A stretch of 64,000 bases of DNA from the NCBI GenBank assembly GCA_038960095.1, contig CP152425.1:868001-932000 (forward strand), written 5' to 3'. This document shows positions 1 through 8,454 of the stretch, piece by piece. This stretch comes from Symbiodolus clandestinus. Its GTDB lineage: Bacteria > Pseudomonadota > Gammaproteobacteria > Enterobacterales > G038960095. Position 1 is the stretch's first letter. Each line of letters opens with the position of its first letter. The position numbers and the translations under genes are program-made. Under the pieces are notes generated by a model that did no database searches, was not told where the DNA came from, and saw only the letters and a list, made by a program, of their open reading frames with translations.

Positions 1-1
1 T

Positions 2-183
2 ATTGAGCAGGCGGAACATTGGGTTGCTGAGAAATCGTGTGATTATTTAATCGCAGATCGTGGATACGATAGTGACGCGTTCAGAGCCAAGTTGGTAGAA
101 AAATCCATAACGCCTGTATCCCTGGCAGAGGGCATCATCATTGCTTCGATTTTAATGTGGATTAGATTTTAGGGACAAAGCCT
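2..183 (+). mobile_element. IS5-family insertion sequence, 3' end only
   Basis: The reading frame from the window edge to a stop at 170-172 contains LIADRGYDSDAFR, the DDE-region signature of IS5-type transposases (compare LLADKGYD). The usual IPxRxxRK segment after it is replaced by an unrelated short tail, so the copy is probably degenerate. The terminal repeat AGGGACAAAGCCT lies at 171-183. Its exact reverse complement starts another partial copy at 20526-20538, and about 60 bases at 1-60 nearly match 20912-20971. The 5' part of this copy lies outside the window. Confidence 0.75.
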
Positions 184-229
184 AGTATATTAAATAGGAA
201 CTGTAAACCTTATAAAAAAAGGAAATAAC

Positions 230-493
230 ATGAACAGTAGCTCTAGTGCCCCTCAATTACCTCCCCCAGAACCTGCAACAACAAGCAACAATACTCTCTC
301 TAGTAATACTGCATCACAACCGCAAGTGTCAGCCTTAACCCAAGGAATGGCAAGTAATCCTACTCCTACCTTAGGGGAATACTTGAAAAGAAAAGGAAAC
401 GGAGAAGATATCGGCTGGGTGGACACTCGCGAAAAACTTAAGAATGACCTAGTGACTGGATTAGCAGCGCGCGCTGGAAAACTGTTTAGATAA
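230..493 (+). CDS. small hypothetical protein, Ser/Pro/Asn-rich N-terminus
   Basis: An 87-residue ORF not recognised as any family. The ATG is preceded by a good AAGGA ribosome binding site 6-7 bases upstream, which favours a real gene. The first 50 residues are disordered and rich in Ser, Pro, Thr and Asn (PQLPPPEP). The remaining part is charged and probably helical (TREKLKNDLVTGLAARAGKLF). No signal peptide or membrane segment is visible. It sits directly after an IS end, where Escherichia would have der. A disordered polar N-terminus fits a type III secretion signal, but that is inference. It could also be the truncated start of a longer lost gene. Confidence 0.5.
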   Translation: MNSSSSAPQLPPPEPATTSNNTLSSNTASQPQVSALTQGMASNPTPTLGEYLKRKGNGEDIGWVDTREKLKNDLVTGLAARAGKLFR

Positions 494-519
494 TAGTTAA
501 GTAACAGGTTGTACCGATG

Positions 520-549
520 CTTCCCTCTCCTGTTTAATCTAGAGGGAAG
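520..549. terminator. possible terminator hairpin between the small ORF and bamB
   Basis: CTTCCCTCT at 520-528 pairs perfectly with AGAGGGAAG at 541-549, giving a 9-bp stem with a 12-base loop between two convergent genes. No clear T-run follows on either strand, so this is a plausible convergent stop rather than a textbook Rho-independent terminator. Confidence 0.35.
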
Positions 550-562
550 TCTACCAATCTTA

Positions 563-1741
563 TCATTTGCTGACAGCAAACACCTGACCCTTGCGAGTCT
601 GCACAACTAGCTGTTCACCGGTAACTACTGGAGCAGTATACAAACCGCTGCGATGCAGCCACTGCTGAGCGACAAATTGTCCATCATCAGGTGACAACCA
701 ATGCAGATAGCCCTGCGCATCACCAACCACTAAACAGTCCTGATAGCGAGTTGGCGATGTCAACTGCCGATATCGCAATGCCGTTTGACGCCAAATCTCT
801 AGGCCGCTACGGCTATCTAAGGCGATAATGGCATCTGATTGATCAACGATAATCAACCGGTCGCCATCGACCATAAAGTCACTGGCAGAGCTAATCGGAC
901 GTTGCCAGATTACCTGACCACTGTGCAGTGCTAAGGCGCTTAATGTTCCATGGTAACTGAGTGCGAACACGCGATCACCGACGATCCTCGGTGTAGCTGC
1001 CACATCATTAAGCCGATCAAGCTCCGTAGCACCAGTGGGTTGCGCAATTTGCTGTTGCCATAAAAGCTCTCCTTGTTCAACCGTAAAAGCATGAACACAC
1101 CCATTTTTACTGCCAATCACCACTATCCCTTCGATGCAAGCGACTGGGTTCGACGAGCCACGCAGCGAAAGCATGGGAATATCCAGGATCTGCTGCCAAC
1201 GCATTTGACCTGTTTGCTGTTCCAGAGCTTCCAGTGCCCCATTGTTAGTATGGATGATCACCATTCCCTGGTAACAGAGTGGCTGTGAAATGACCTCACC
1301 TGACACCGATTGTCGCCAAGCGATCTGGCCATCGACCGCCTGTAGAGCAATCACCTCAGCATTTTCACTGGCTAACAGCAACTGCTTATCGGCCACTGTG
1401 ATGCCCCCAGATAACAGCGCATTGCGTTTTTTGTCAGGTCCCGTCAGCCTTATATTCCAAATAATATCACCCGTTTTGGCATTCAGTGCTGCGACATTAC
1501 CCTGGCGATCAGCAACGTACAGCTTATCTTGATGATAAGCGGGTTGTAATCGGGAATAGAAGGGACCAACGCCTTGTCCGATTCTACGCTGCCATGACTT
1601 CTGAATAGCTAATTGGTTTACTACCGTTGGCAGCGGTGAGATTTGAACCACATCTTTTTCACGGTTTAACAACGAACAGCCGCTTAATAGCCCAACCAAC
1701 AGTAATAGTGTTATTTTAGCGAACCGATAATCTAGGTTCAT
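563..1741 (-). CDS. bamB: outer membrane assembly lipoprotein BamB
   Basis: BamB (YfgL) is the eight-bladed propeller lipoprotein of the BAM complex. It binds BamA and helps insert beta-barrel proteins into the outer membrane. The 392-residue product is the usual length for the family. It begins with a lipoprotein signal peptide with lipobox LLSGC (Cys22), and the body carries repeated PQQ-like blades (for example NAKTGDIIWN, LDSRSGLEIWRQ, SPDDGQFVAQQW). The start overlaps the end of yfgM by four bases, so it is the last gene of an ispG-hisS-yfgM-bamB operon, as in Escherichia. The usual next gene, der, is absent. Confidence 0.95.
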   Translation of the reverse strand: MNLDYRFAKITLLLLVGLLSGCSLLNREKDVVQISPLPTVVNQLAIQKSWQRRIGQGVGPFYSRLQPAYHQDKLYVADRQGNVAALNAKTGDIIWNIRLTGPDKKRNALLSGGITVADKQLLLASENAEVIALQAVDGQIAWRQSVSGEVISQPLCYQGMVIIHTNNGALEALEQQTGQMRWQQILDIPMLSLRGSSNPVACIEGIVVIGSKNGCVHAFTVEQGELLWQQQIAQPTGATELDRLNDVAATPRIVGDRVFALSYHGTLSALALHSGQVIWQRPISSASDFMVDGDRLIIVDQSDAIIALDSRSGLEIWRQTALRYRQLTSPTRYQDCLVVGDAQGYLHWLSPDDGQFVAQQWLHRSGLYTAPVVTGEQLVVQTRKGQVFAVSK

Positions 1742-2454
1742 GGCTGCTCCTGGCTAGATGCCATGTCATCCAGCTGCAGTTGCAGCTGCTCCAGTAGTAG
1801 TGTCTCAGCGTCTGCTAAAGCGTTCGCATGAGTTAATACCTGCTGGTAGGCTGCTCTAGCACCAGTAATATTCTGTTGACTCTGTAAAATATCACCGCGT
1901 AAGGCTTGCGCTGCTAACCACCAGATCTGGGTACTCTCTCGGTTCCGCTTTGGTAGCCATGAACGCTCAGTTTTTTTAATCGCAGTGAGCACCTTTAATG
2001 CTTCATCATACTGTTTTAGCTGATGATATAAACGAGCTAGCCGTAAGCAGATAACCGCCTTTAGTTCAGGATCTGAAGCTTGAGATAACGCTTTTGCTAA
2101 TACCGTAGCAGCTTGTGTATACTCCGGTTTCTCTACCCAATACTTAGCCCATTGTAAGGCGAGTAGCGTACCGTAAGTGGTATCACCATACTGCTGCATA
2201 AATAAGGCTACCCGCTTTTCCAGTGCTGGGTTATCAATCTCATTGTTTATCGTGTCGGTTTTTACTGTCAAGTTTGGTAGCAACTCTGCATAAGCACGGG
2301 CTGCTAACATTGACTGCTTGATTCGTTGATGTTGATGATGCCAGCGATAGCCACCATAACCTAAACCTAATAGGATAATAATCGCTACTATCCCAATCGC
2401 TTGCCGACAACCCAACCTACCGCTGGATTTTGATTGATTATTGATACTGTTCAC
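1738..2454 (-). CDS. yfgM: YfgM, ancillary SecYEG translocon subunit
   Basis: YfgM is an inner-membrane protein with a single N-terminal TM and a periplasmic TPR domain. It associates with SecYEG and the chaperone PpiD. Here the TM segment (IGIVAIIILLGLGYGGYRW) is followed by TPR-like helices, ending in a Gln/Leu-rich helix. The frame is open further upstream, but the only start there is a TTG inside hisS without a binding site. I choose GTG at 2454 (238 residues), preceded by AGGAAA. An ATG at 2484 is the alternative. It lies between hisS and bamB, as in Escherichia, and overlaps bamB by four bases. Sequence identity to the family is modest and the call rests largely on synteny plus topology. 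Confidence 0.85.
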   Translation of the reverse strand: MNSINNQSKSSGRLGCRQAIGIVAIIILLGLGYGGYRWHHQHQRIKQSMLAARAYAELLPNLTVKTDTINNEIDNPALEKRVALFMQQYGDTTYGTLLALQWAKYWVEKPEYTQAATVLAKALSQASDPELKAVICLRLARLYHQLKQYDEALKVLTAIKKTERSWLPKRNRESTQIWWLAAQALRGDILQSQQNITGARAAYQQVLTHANALADAETLLLEQLQLQLDDMASSQEQP

Positions 2455-2470
2455 CCACTGTTTCCTATGA

Positions 2471-3769
2471 TTATGACAATTCATTGAATAACTGCTGCAG
2501 CTGCTCAACTAATTGTGATTGCAGCACTAGCCATTGATCGGCCGCCCCGGTTGCTTGCTGCCTCAGTCGCTTGATGCTCACCTGCTGTTGAGCTAATTCA
2601 CGTTCCCCTAGCACAATGGCGAACTGCGCTCCTACTTTGTCTGCCTGTTTAAACTGCTTAGCAAATGGTTCATCCCCACAGTGGGTCATCACTCGCAATT
2701 GTGGCAGCGCACTGCGGATCTGCTCCGCTAAAGAAAATGCCACTTCGATGCTCCCCTGGCCAGCTGCAATCATATAACAATCAGCCGTGGATAACCTACC
2801 TAAACGATGCAGTTGCTGCTGCCAAAGCAGTAATAAGCGTTCTAAACCTAGAGAAAAGCCTACAGCAGGCGTTGGGGTTCCTCCGAGCTGTTCTACCAGC
2901 CCATCATAACGCCCGCCAGCACACACGGTGTTTTGCGCTCCTAAGGCTTTGGTTACCCATTCAAACACGGTGCGGTTGTAGTAATCTAAACCACGGACTA
3001 AACGCTCATTGACTTGATAGGGGATCTGTAATTGGGTTAACAATTGGCAGAAATCGGCAAAATGTTGGCGCGAATCCTCTTCTAAATATTCTGATAATCG
3101 TGGTGCCTCGACTAATAGTGCCTGAACCTGTGGATGCTTACTATCTAAGATGCGCAATGGATTAGTTGCTAACCGTCGCTGGCTATCTACATCAAGCTGC
3201 GAATAATTTTGCTGCAAATAGTTGACTAATGCTTGTCGATACACTCCTCGCTCAGCAACGGAGCCAATAGAGTTTATTTGTAACTGTAGCTGCGAATGAA
3301 TGCCCAACGTTTCCCATAAGCGCTTCATCATTAAGATGAGCTCAGCCTCAATATCTGGCCCGGGTAGGCCAAAAACCTCAACACCGAATTGGTGAAATTG
3401 TCGATATCTTCCTTTTTGGGGTCGCTCATAGCGAAACATTGGCCCCAGGTACCAGAGGCGCTGCTGTTGGTGATAAAACAGACTATGTTCTATCCCGGCA
3501 CGCACACACCCGGCTGTCCCTTCAGGGCGTAAAGCCAGTAATTCGTCTTGACGATCGTTAAATAGATAAATCTCTTTTTCCACCACGTCAGTCGCTTCGC
3601 CAATTGAACGAATAAATAGGGCTGCCTGTTCAACGATAGGCGTGCGGATCTCTTGGTAGCCATAAGCGGTTACCAGTTGACGCAATATCGCCTCTAACTG
3701 CTGCCAATCAACCAATTGTTCGGGTAACCCATCATTCATTCCACGTATTGCTTGTAACTGCTGCCTCAT
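2471..3769 (-). CDS. hisS: histidyl-tRNA synthetase
   Basis: Class II aminoacyl-tRNA synthetase charging tRNA-His in the cytoplasm. It has 432 residues, close to the usual 424. Class II motif 2 is visible (YERPQKGRYRQFHQFG), as are the histidine-specific motifs (RGLDYYNRTVFEW and AGGRYDGLVEQLGG) and motif 3 (GFSLGLERLL). A C-terminal anticodon-binding domain follows from about residue 330. The start ATG has an AGGAG site upstream. It is located 16 bases after ispG and just before yfgM, the conserved order. No defects are seen. Confidence 0.97.
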   Translation of the reverse strand: MRQQLQAIRGMNDGLPEQLVDWQQLEAILRQLVTAYGYQEIRTPIVEQAALFIRSIGEATDVVEKEIYLFNDRQDELLALRPEGTAGCVRAGIEHSLFYHQQQRLWYLGPMFRYERPQKGRYRQFHQFGVEVFGLPGPDIEAELILMMKRLWETLGIHSQLQLQINSIGSVAERGVYRQALVNYLQQNYSQLDVDSQRRLATNPLRILDSKHPQVQALLVEAPRLSEYLEEDSRQHFADFCQLLTQLQIPYQVNERLVRGLDYYNRTVFEWVTKALGAQNTVCAGGRYDGLVEQLGGTPTPAVGFSLGLERLLLLWQQQLHRLGRLSTADCYMIAAGQGSIEVAFSLAEQIRSALPQLRVMTHCGDEPFAKQFKQADKVGAQFAIVLGERELAQQQVSIKRLRQQATGAADQWLVLQSQLVEQLQQLFNELS

Positions 3770-3785
3770 GGCGAACTCCTGTTAA

Positions 3786-4904
3786 TTAACTCCCAATACT
3801 CTGGATAGCAATCCGTTCGCTTCGTTGAGCAACTTGAGCGCGGATTTGCTGTTCTAGTTCATCGACCAATGAATGATTATCTAAGCGTAGCTTTTGACGG
3901 ACACCGTTGATATAAAAACCACTGCGCTTATGGCCACCAGCTACTCCCAGATCGGCTTGTTGAGCTTCGCCAGGGCCATTGACCACACAACCGATGATCG
4001 AAACATCCAACGCCAAGGTGATATCCTCAAGACGTTGCTCTAAAAGATTCACCGTCTGGATCACATCAAACTCCTGGCGAGCACAGGTTGGGCAGGCAAT
4101 AAAATTAATGCCCCGGCTACGCAGTCGTAATGCTTTAAGCAAGTCAAAAGCAACCTTAACTTCTTGAATCGGATCAGCGGCTAAAGAGATCCGTAGCGTG
4201 TCTCCAATGCCTTCGGCTAACAGTAATCCCAAACCCACCGCTGATTTGACGGCACCACTGCGTAAACCGCCAGCCTCGGTGATTCCAAGGTGTAGCGGCT
4301 GCTGGATCTGCTGCGCTAACAACCGATAAGCCTGCACGGCTAACCACACCTCCGAGGCCTTGACACTCACCTTAAAATTCTGAAAGTCCAGTTTATCGAA
4401 GTACTCCATATGGCGTAGTGCCGATTCTACCAGCGCCTCTGCCGTGGGTTCACCCGGTTTTTCTTGTAAATCGCGCTCCAGTGAACCCGCATTCACCCCG
4501 ATGCGGATAGGAATATTATAGTGCTTGGCAGCCGCTACCACGGCTTGTACCCGTTGCGGATGACCGATATTGCCTGGATTAATTCGCAAACAGTCAGCAC
4601 CATATTCTGCCACTTTTAGGGCAATCCGATAGTCAAAATGGATATCGGCCACCAGAGGTAAGGTAACCTGCTGCTTGATGGCTTTAAAGGCTTCAGCAGC
4701 CTCCATAGTGGGTACCGATACTCGAACAATATCGGCACCTGCTTGCTGGAGCGCCTGAATCTGTGTCACCGTCGCCGTCACCTCAGTCGTTAGCGTATTG
4801 GTCATCGACTGCACACTAATCGGTGCGCCATCACCGATAGGCACCCCACCCACCTGTAAACGGGTTGAACGGCGACGCTGGATGGGAGTAGCTTTTAACG
4901 ACAT
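3786..4904 (-). CDS. ispG: 4-hydroxy-3-methylbut-2-enyl diphosphate synthase (flavodoxin)
   Basis: IspG (GcpE) catalyses the penultimate step of the MEP isoprenoid pathway, converting MEcPP to HMBPP with a [4Fe-4S] cluster. The 372 residues match the bacterial family length. The cluster cysteines are all visible in ACPTCAR and GCVVNGPGEA. The N-terminal TIM-barrel half is well conserved (VSVPTMEAAEAF, RINPGNIG, RIGVNAGSLE). It is the first gene of the operon ispG-hisS-yfgM-bamB. The usual upstream neighbour rodZ is missing, and a symporter gene lies 123 bases further upstream on the same strand. Confidence 0.97.
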   Translation of the reverse strand: MSLKATPIQRRRSTRLQVGGVPIGDGAPISVQSMTNTLTTEVTATVTQIQALQQAGADIVRVSVPTMEAAEAFKAIKQQVTLPLVADIHFDYRIALKVAEYGADCLRINPGNIGHPQRVQAVVAAAKHYNIPIRIGVNAGSLERDLQEKPGEPTAEALVESALRHMEYFDKLDFQNFKVSVKASEVWLAVQAYRLLAQQIQQPLHLGITEAGGLRSGAVKSAVGLGLLLAEGIGDTLRISLAADPIQEVKVAFDLLKALRLRSRGINFIACPTCARQEFDVIQTVNLLEQRLEDITLALDVSIIGCVVNGPGEAQQADLGVAGGHKRSGFYINGVRQKLRLDNHSLVDELEQQIRAQVAQRSERIAIQSIGS

Positions 4905-5027
4905 ACTTAAGCTCCTTGCCGATTAGGGAGGCCAATGGTCTCAATGGAAACGATTGATGTGACAGTTTAATGATTTAGGCAGACAGCGCAACCGTGGTTA
5001 AAAAACTCGAAGCGAGTATATGCCCTC

Positions 5028-6251
5028 TTATCCGTTATGACATTCAGCCCTGGTTTTTTGATTGACCACAGCAGTGACACAGCTGTCAGACCAGACATTT
5101 AACGCGGTTTCTAACATATCAATGACGGTATAAAAGGGCAAGATCATACCCAACAGAGCAATTGGAACATCCATACTGGTTAACAGCGCAGTGCTGAGGA
5201 AAAAACAGCCCATGGGCACCCCAGCATTACCAATGGCAGCCACGGTAGCGATCACAATCCATAACAGCAGTGTAGCCGGGGTAATTACCACTCCCTGATT
5301 TTGCATTAAATAGATGACCGTAGTAAAAATAAAAGCGGCGCAGCCATTCATATTAATGGTCGTACATAAAGGTAGTACAAAACGGCTGATAGCAGGTGCA
5401 ATCTTCAGCCGTTGCTCTGCCATTTCAATGGTAATTGGCAGAGTTGCTGATGAAGATTTGGAAAAAAACGCTACCGACAATGCTGGCAACATTGCTTTAA
5501 AAGTAGCCCAGGGAGGGAGACGGTTCCACCACAACCAGATAGGCAAAATAATCCCGCCCTGTAGCAAATTAGCAGCAATAATCACCAATAGATAACGGCT
5601 TAAGGGTAAAAACAGTGCCCCCTGGCGCGCTTGTAACAACGCAACGCTGACAAAACCAAACAGGCCCAAAGGCAACCAGGCAATAATCCAGCGGCTGATG
5701 ATGATTAATACCTGATGTAATCCCTGGAAAAAGTGCAACAGAGTCGTTTGGGCTGGTGACGATGGCAGGCTGCGCAGAGCTACCCCTAGTAATAGGGCGA
5801 GGAACAGCACACCCATGATCTGTTGTTCAATAAAGGGAGCCAATAAGGAGTCAGGAATTAGTGTCAACAGATGCTGTTCATAGCCAATAGCCGGTGGGGA
5901 GGCAACCGTTGAGGCTGCTGGGCTATCAGCCATAGAGGGAGGCTGAATAATCACATAGAGCAGGCAGCTAAGGCTAGCAGCGATTAAGGTAGTCCCTAGT
6001 GTGTAGCACAGTGTTCGGCGCCAAGGTGATTTTGCGGCGGTTGTTGACTGTGGTTCACCTAAGGTCACGATTAATGAGAGTGAGAACAATGGCAAGCTAA
6101 CCAACTTAAATAACTTAATAAACAGATCGGCAATTGTGCTGGCTAGGAGATGGCAGCTGGTGTAGGTGCTCAAACCACTCAAAATCCCTAGCAATAGCGC
6201 TAAGCTGTAAAGTAAAGGACGGATGGCGTGAAGAGGAAATTTAAGCTTCAT
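5028..6251 (-). CDS. dicarboxylate/amino acid:cation symporter (DAACS family)
   Basis: A 407-residue polytopic inner-membrane protein of the sodium:dicarboxylate symporter family (GltP/GltS/SstT type), which imports glutamate, aspartate or C4-dicarboxylates with Na+ or H+. The diagnostic motifs are present: the serine-rich re-entrant loop SKSSSATLPITIEMAE, the TM7 signature TTINMNGCAAF, and the C-terminal WSDSCVTAVVN. About eight hydrophobic segments precede and include these. The substrate cannot be decided from sequence. The ATG start has only a weak binding site. In a reduced genome it may import host glutamate or aspartate. Strand and spacing could allow read-through into ispG. Confidence 0.88.
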   Translation of the reverse strand: MKLKFPLHAIRPLLYSLALLLGILSGLSTYTSCHLLASTIADLFIKLFKLVSLPLFSLSLIVTLGEPQSTTAAKSPWRRTLCYTLGTTLIAASLSCLLYVIIQPPSMADSPAASTVASPPAIGYEQHLLTLIPDSLLAPFIEQQIMGVLFLALLLGVALRSLPSSPAQTTLLHFFQGLHQVLIIISRWIIAWLPLGLFGFVSVALLQARQGALFLPLSRYLLVIIAANLLQGGIILPIWLWWNRLPPWATFKAMLPALSVAFFSKSSSATLPITIEMAEQRLKIAPAISRFVLPLCTTINMNGCAAFIFTTVIYLMQNQGVVITPATLLLWIVIATVAAIGNAGVPMGCFFLSTALLTSMDVPIALLGMILPFYTVIDMLETALNVWSDSCVTAVVNQKTRAECHNG

Positions 6252-6803
6252 CCCAAATTGTCTCTTAATGTAAAAGTCAAATCGGATGAGTTTAACCGAT
6301 TGTCATACGTGCTACAAATCATTATTGAAGGCTGGATTCAAACAATAAATGCCTGCCTTTGCGTTTACCACCCTGGGTTCTCTTCATTAAGTACCAATAA
6401 AACGCATGATGAAGGTCGCCTGGTTGTAAAGGTTGCTGGCCAATCGACGACTAAGACATCCTGATAGAGTTGTTGCCCTTCAATCACCGGAAAGTGGGCT
6501 AACTAATGCATTCAATCAACACCTAACCACGACTAGCTTATTTCTCCAAAAAATAAGTTTTTATGAGATATAAAAACTTAAAAATAAGCCCTCACTAGTC
6601 TTTATCAGCCAATGGTTGATCTGCAGTTTTATTTTTCTAAAATTGGACTATATTGAGTAAGATGGTAAGCGTTACCACGGGTGGTGCCGCCAACTAATCG
6701 AATATACATTAAGCCGTGTTTTTGATCACCATCGTTTATAAGAATAATCGCTAAACGCTCATAAGCCTCGACCCCAAGTAGGTGTTAGATTCAGGGAAAG
6801 ACC
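6252..6803. other. 552-base intergenic region, no supported gene
   Basis: The space between the divergent symporter and inverse-autotransporter genes. No convincing ORF with a binding site is present on either strand. On the minus strand a 46-codon open frame (about 6365-6505) has coding-like composition (GQQLYQDVLVVDWPATF) but no start, and it may be a relic of a lost gene. The stretch 6540-6660 is AT-rich and probably holds the promoters for both flanking genes. Confidence 0.4.
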
Positions 6804-8447
6804 ATGCAACGATCAAGGAAAGAGCTGTTAATAGAGGGTTTGCTGTTTTTTTGTAGCGCCTGGGCACTGTTGCCCTTACAAGCAGCCGTGCACTGTGATC
6901 CAACAGCCGCTCAACAATTAAGGCAACTGGCTACCGAGTGGACGAACCAGTTTGGCCAATCGGCGGTCGTACTTACCCCCCCTCTCTCTAAGTGTGGCCT
7001 GTGCAGCGGCTACGGAGAGCTTCTGCTGCCATTACGCCAGCAAGGACAACAGCTGCTGCTCACCCAGCTTGGCTTGCAGCATGACTCTTCGCAGACAACC
7101 TACAATATTGGTGTTGGTCAACGCCATCTCACCCGCTCACCCGGCTATTGGGGATATAACCTATTCTACGACTACCGCAGACAAGGAAATCATAGCCGCC
7201 TAGGCCTGGGATTGGAGCGGCATGGCGCCCAGGGAATGATCAGGCTGAATGGCTACCTGCCACTAAGCAACTGGCGTTTTGACGTAAAGAATACCCTGCA
7301 AAGCCGTCCAGCAGAAGGGATCGATTTACAGCTACAGCGAACGATCTGCCAACAACCTTACTTGCGGGTGCAACTGTTACTAACCCACTATTTTAGTCAC
7401 TCATTAGCTCGGGAGGCTGAAAAGCAATCGCCACCCGGATCCTCTACCGCAACAGTAGGCTTTGATTATGCCCCGGTGCCACTCTTTAATGCTAGCTATG
7501 GTTATCAAATATCCAGTGGTGGTTTACGGACTCATCAGCTGCAGTTCAGTTTGATCTATCGGCTAGGTGTGCCATTAGCCCAGCAATTTGATCCTCATCA
7601 GGTCGTCAATGCCTATTCGCTGAACAACAGCCATTTTGAGTTAATAAAACGTCAAGCACGGATAGTTCTCCAGCAGCGATCTGGTCCAGTGGAATCCACT
7701 GTAGCGCCAGAAGAGTCGGAAGAGCCAGAAGAGTCAAAAGAGTCAGAAAAACCGAAAGATACTTCGCAGGTATCGATTCCCAGTCCACAATCTGGCAAAC
7801 CAGTGGTCATCCCTGACCAGGGACTGTCATCCCCTACAATAGCATCTCAACCTGATAGCTTTGTGAGTACTGACACCAAGCCATATCAGCACCCAGCACC
7901 GTCTGGCTCTTCCAAAGAAATTCCTATGACAGAAAATGCACTTTGTAGCAAATCTAATCACAGAAGGGTTTCCAATTCTAGAAGAGTATCCATGGAATCT
8001 GTATCCACGACAGCCTCAAGTGCAGAAATTCCTGAAAAAAGCAGAGCTAGAACTGTGTACCAGGTAAAAACCACAAATGGAAATGTTGGAGAATTTGTGA
8101 AGAATAAATTAACCAAATATAATAAGAATATGAAAACAATAGTAGAAAACCAAAAAGATCATGAAATAACTCCCGATACTAATGAAAGGATTGATCTAAA
8201 TAATATTTCAGCTGAGCATTTATTAAAAATTAAGGGTGTAGGTCCAAAAACTGCCACTACGATACTTTTTATTCAGGATATAACCGATAAACAAGGGACA
8301 CTCCAAGACTACGAAAATGGAGTAACCTTATTAGAAAAACCAGCTCATGAAAATGTAGCTTATCAAATTCCAGTTAGCGGTATTAATGATTTACATATTA
8401 AACAAGACACAAAAAATTTATTATTAAATAAAAGGAATTTTTTTTGA
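6804..8447 (+). CDS. inverse autotransporter (intimin/invasin-like barrel) with C-terminal helix-hairpin-helix motif
   Basis: A 547-residue protein. Residues 1-28 look like a signal peptide. Residues of about 40-270 match the outer-membrane beta-barrel of inverse autotransporters (type Ve, intimin/invasin): NIGVGQRHL, GYWGYNLFYDY, SRLGLGLERH, LNGYLPLSNWR, GFDYAPVPLFNASYGY. In that family the passenger follows the barrel and is displayed outside the cell. Here the expected Ig-like passenger domains are absent. Instead there is a disordered Glu/Pro/Ser segment (about 290-455), then a ComEA-like helix-hairpin-helix motif at about 463-490 (IDLNNISAEHLLKIKGVGPK). From about 7900 the DNA becomes clearly more AT-rich than the barrel part, suggesting a joined origin. 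It is seven bases upstream of the next gene and probably co-transcribed with it. The barrel call is firm; the role of the tail is unknown. Confidence 0.8.
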   Translation: MQRSRKELLIEGLLFFCSAWALLPLQAAVHCDPTAAQQLRQLATEWTNQFGQSAVVLTPPLSKCGLCSGYGELLLPLRQQGQQLLLTQLGLQHDSSQTTYNIGVGQRHLTRSPGYWGYNLFYDYRRQGNHSRLGLGLERHGAQGMIRLNGYLPLSNWRFDVKNTLQSRPAEGIDLQLQRTICQQPYLRVQLLLTHYFSHSLAREAEKQSPPGSSTATVGFDYAPVPLFNASYGYQISSGGLRTHQLQFSLIYRLGVPLAQQFDPHQVVNAYSLNNSHFELIKRQARIVLQQRSGPVESTVAPEESEEPEESKESEKPKDTSQVSIPSPQSGKPVVIPDQGLSSPTIASQPDSFVSTDTKPYQHPAPSGSSKEIPMTENALCSKSNHRRVSNSRRVSMESVSTTASSAEIPEKSRARTVYQVKTTNGNVGEFVKNKLTKYNKNMKTIVENQKDHEITPDTNERIDLNNISAEHLLKIKGVGPKTATTILFIQDITDKQGTLQDYENGVTLLEKPAHENVAYQIPVSGINDLHIKQDTKNLLLNKRNFF

Positions 8448-8454
8448 GGAAACC

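Noticed and set aside
253..606. 117-codon minus-strand frame overlapping the 87-residue ORF and the bamB end
   Set aside because: No binding site; it is the shadow of better-supported frames on both sides.
2455..2508. N-terminal extension of yfgM inside hisS
   Set aside because: It would start with TTG without a binding site, and the family has no such extension; GTG 2454 with AGGAAA is better.
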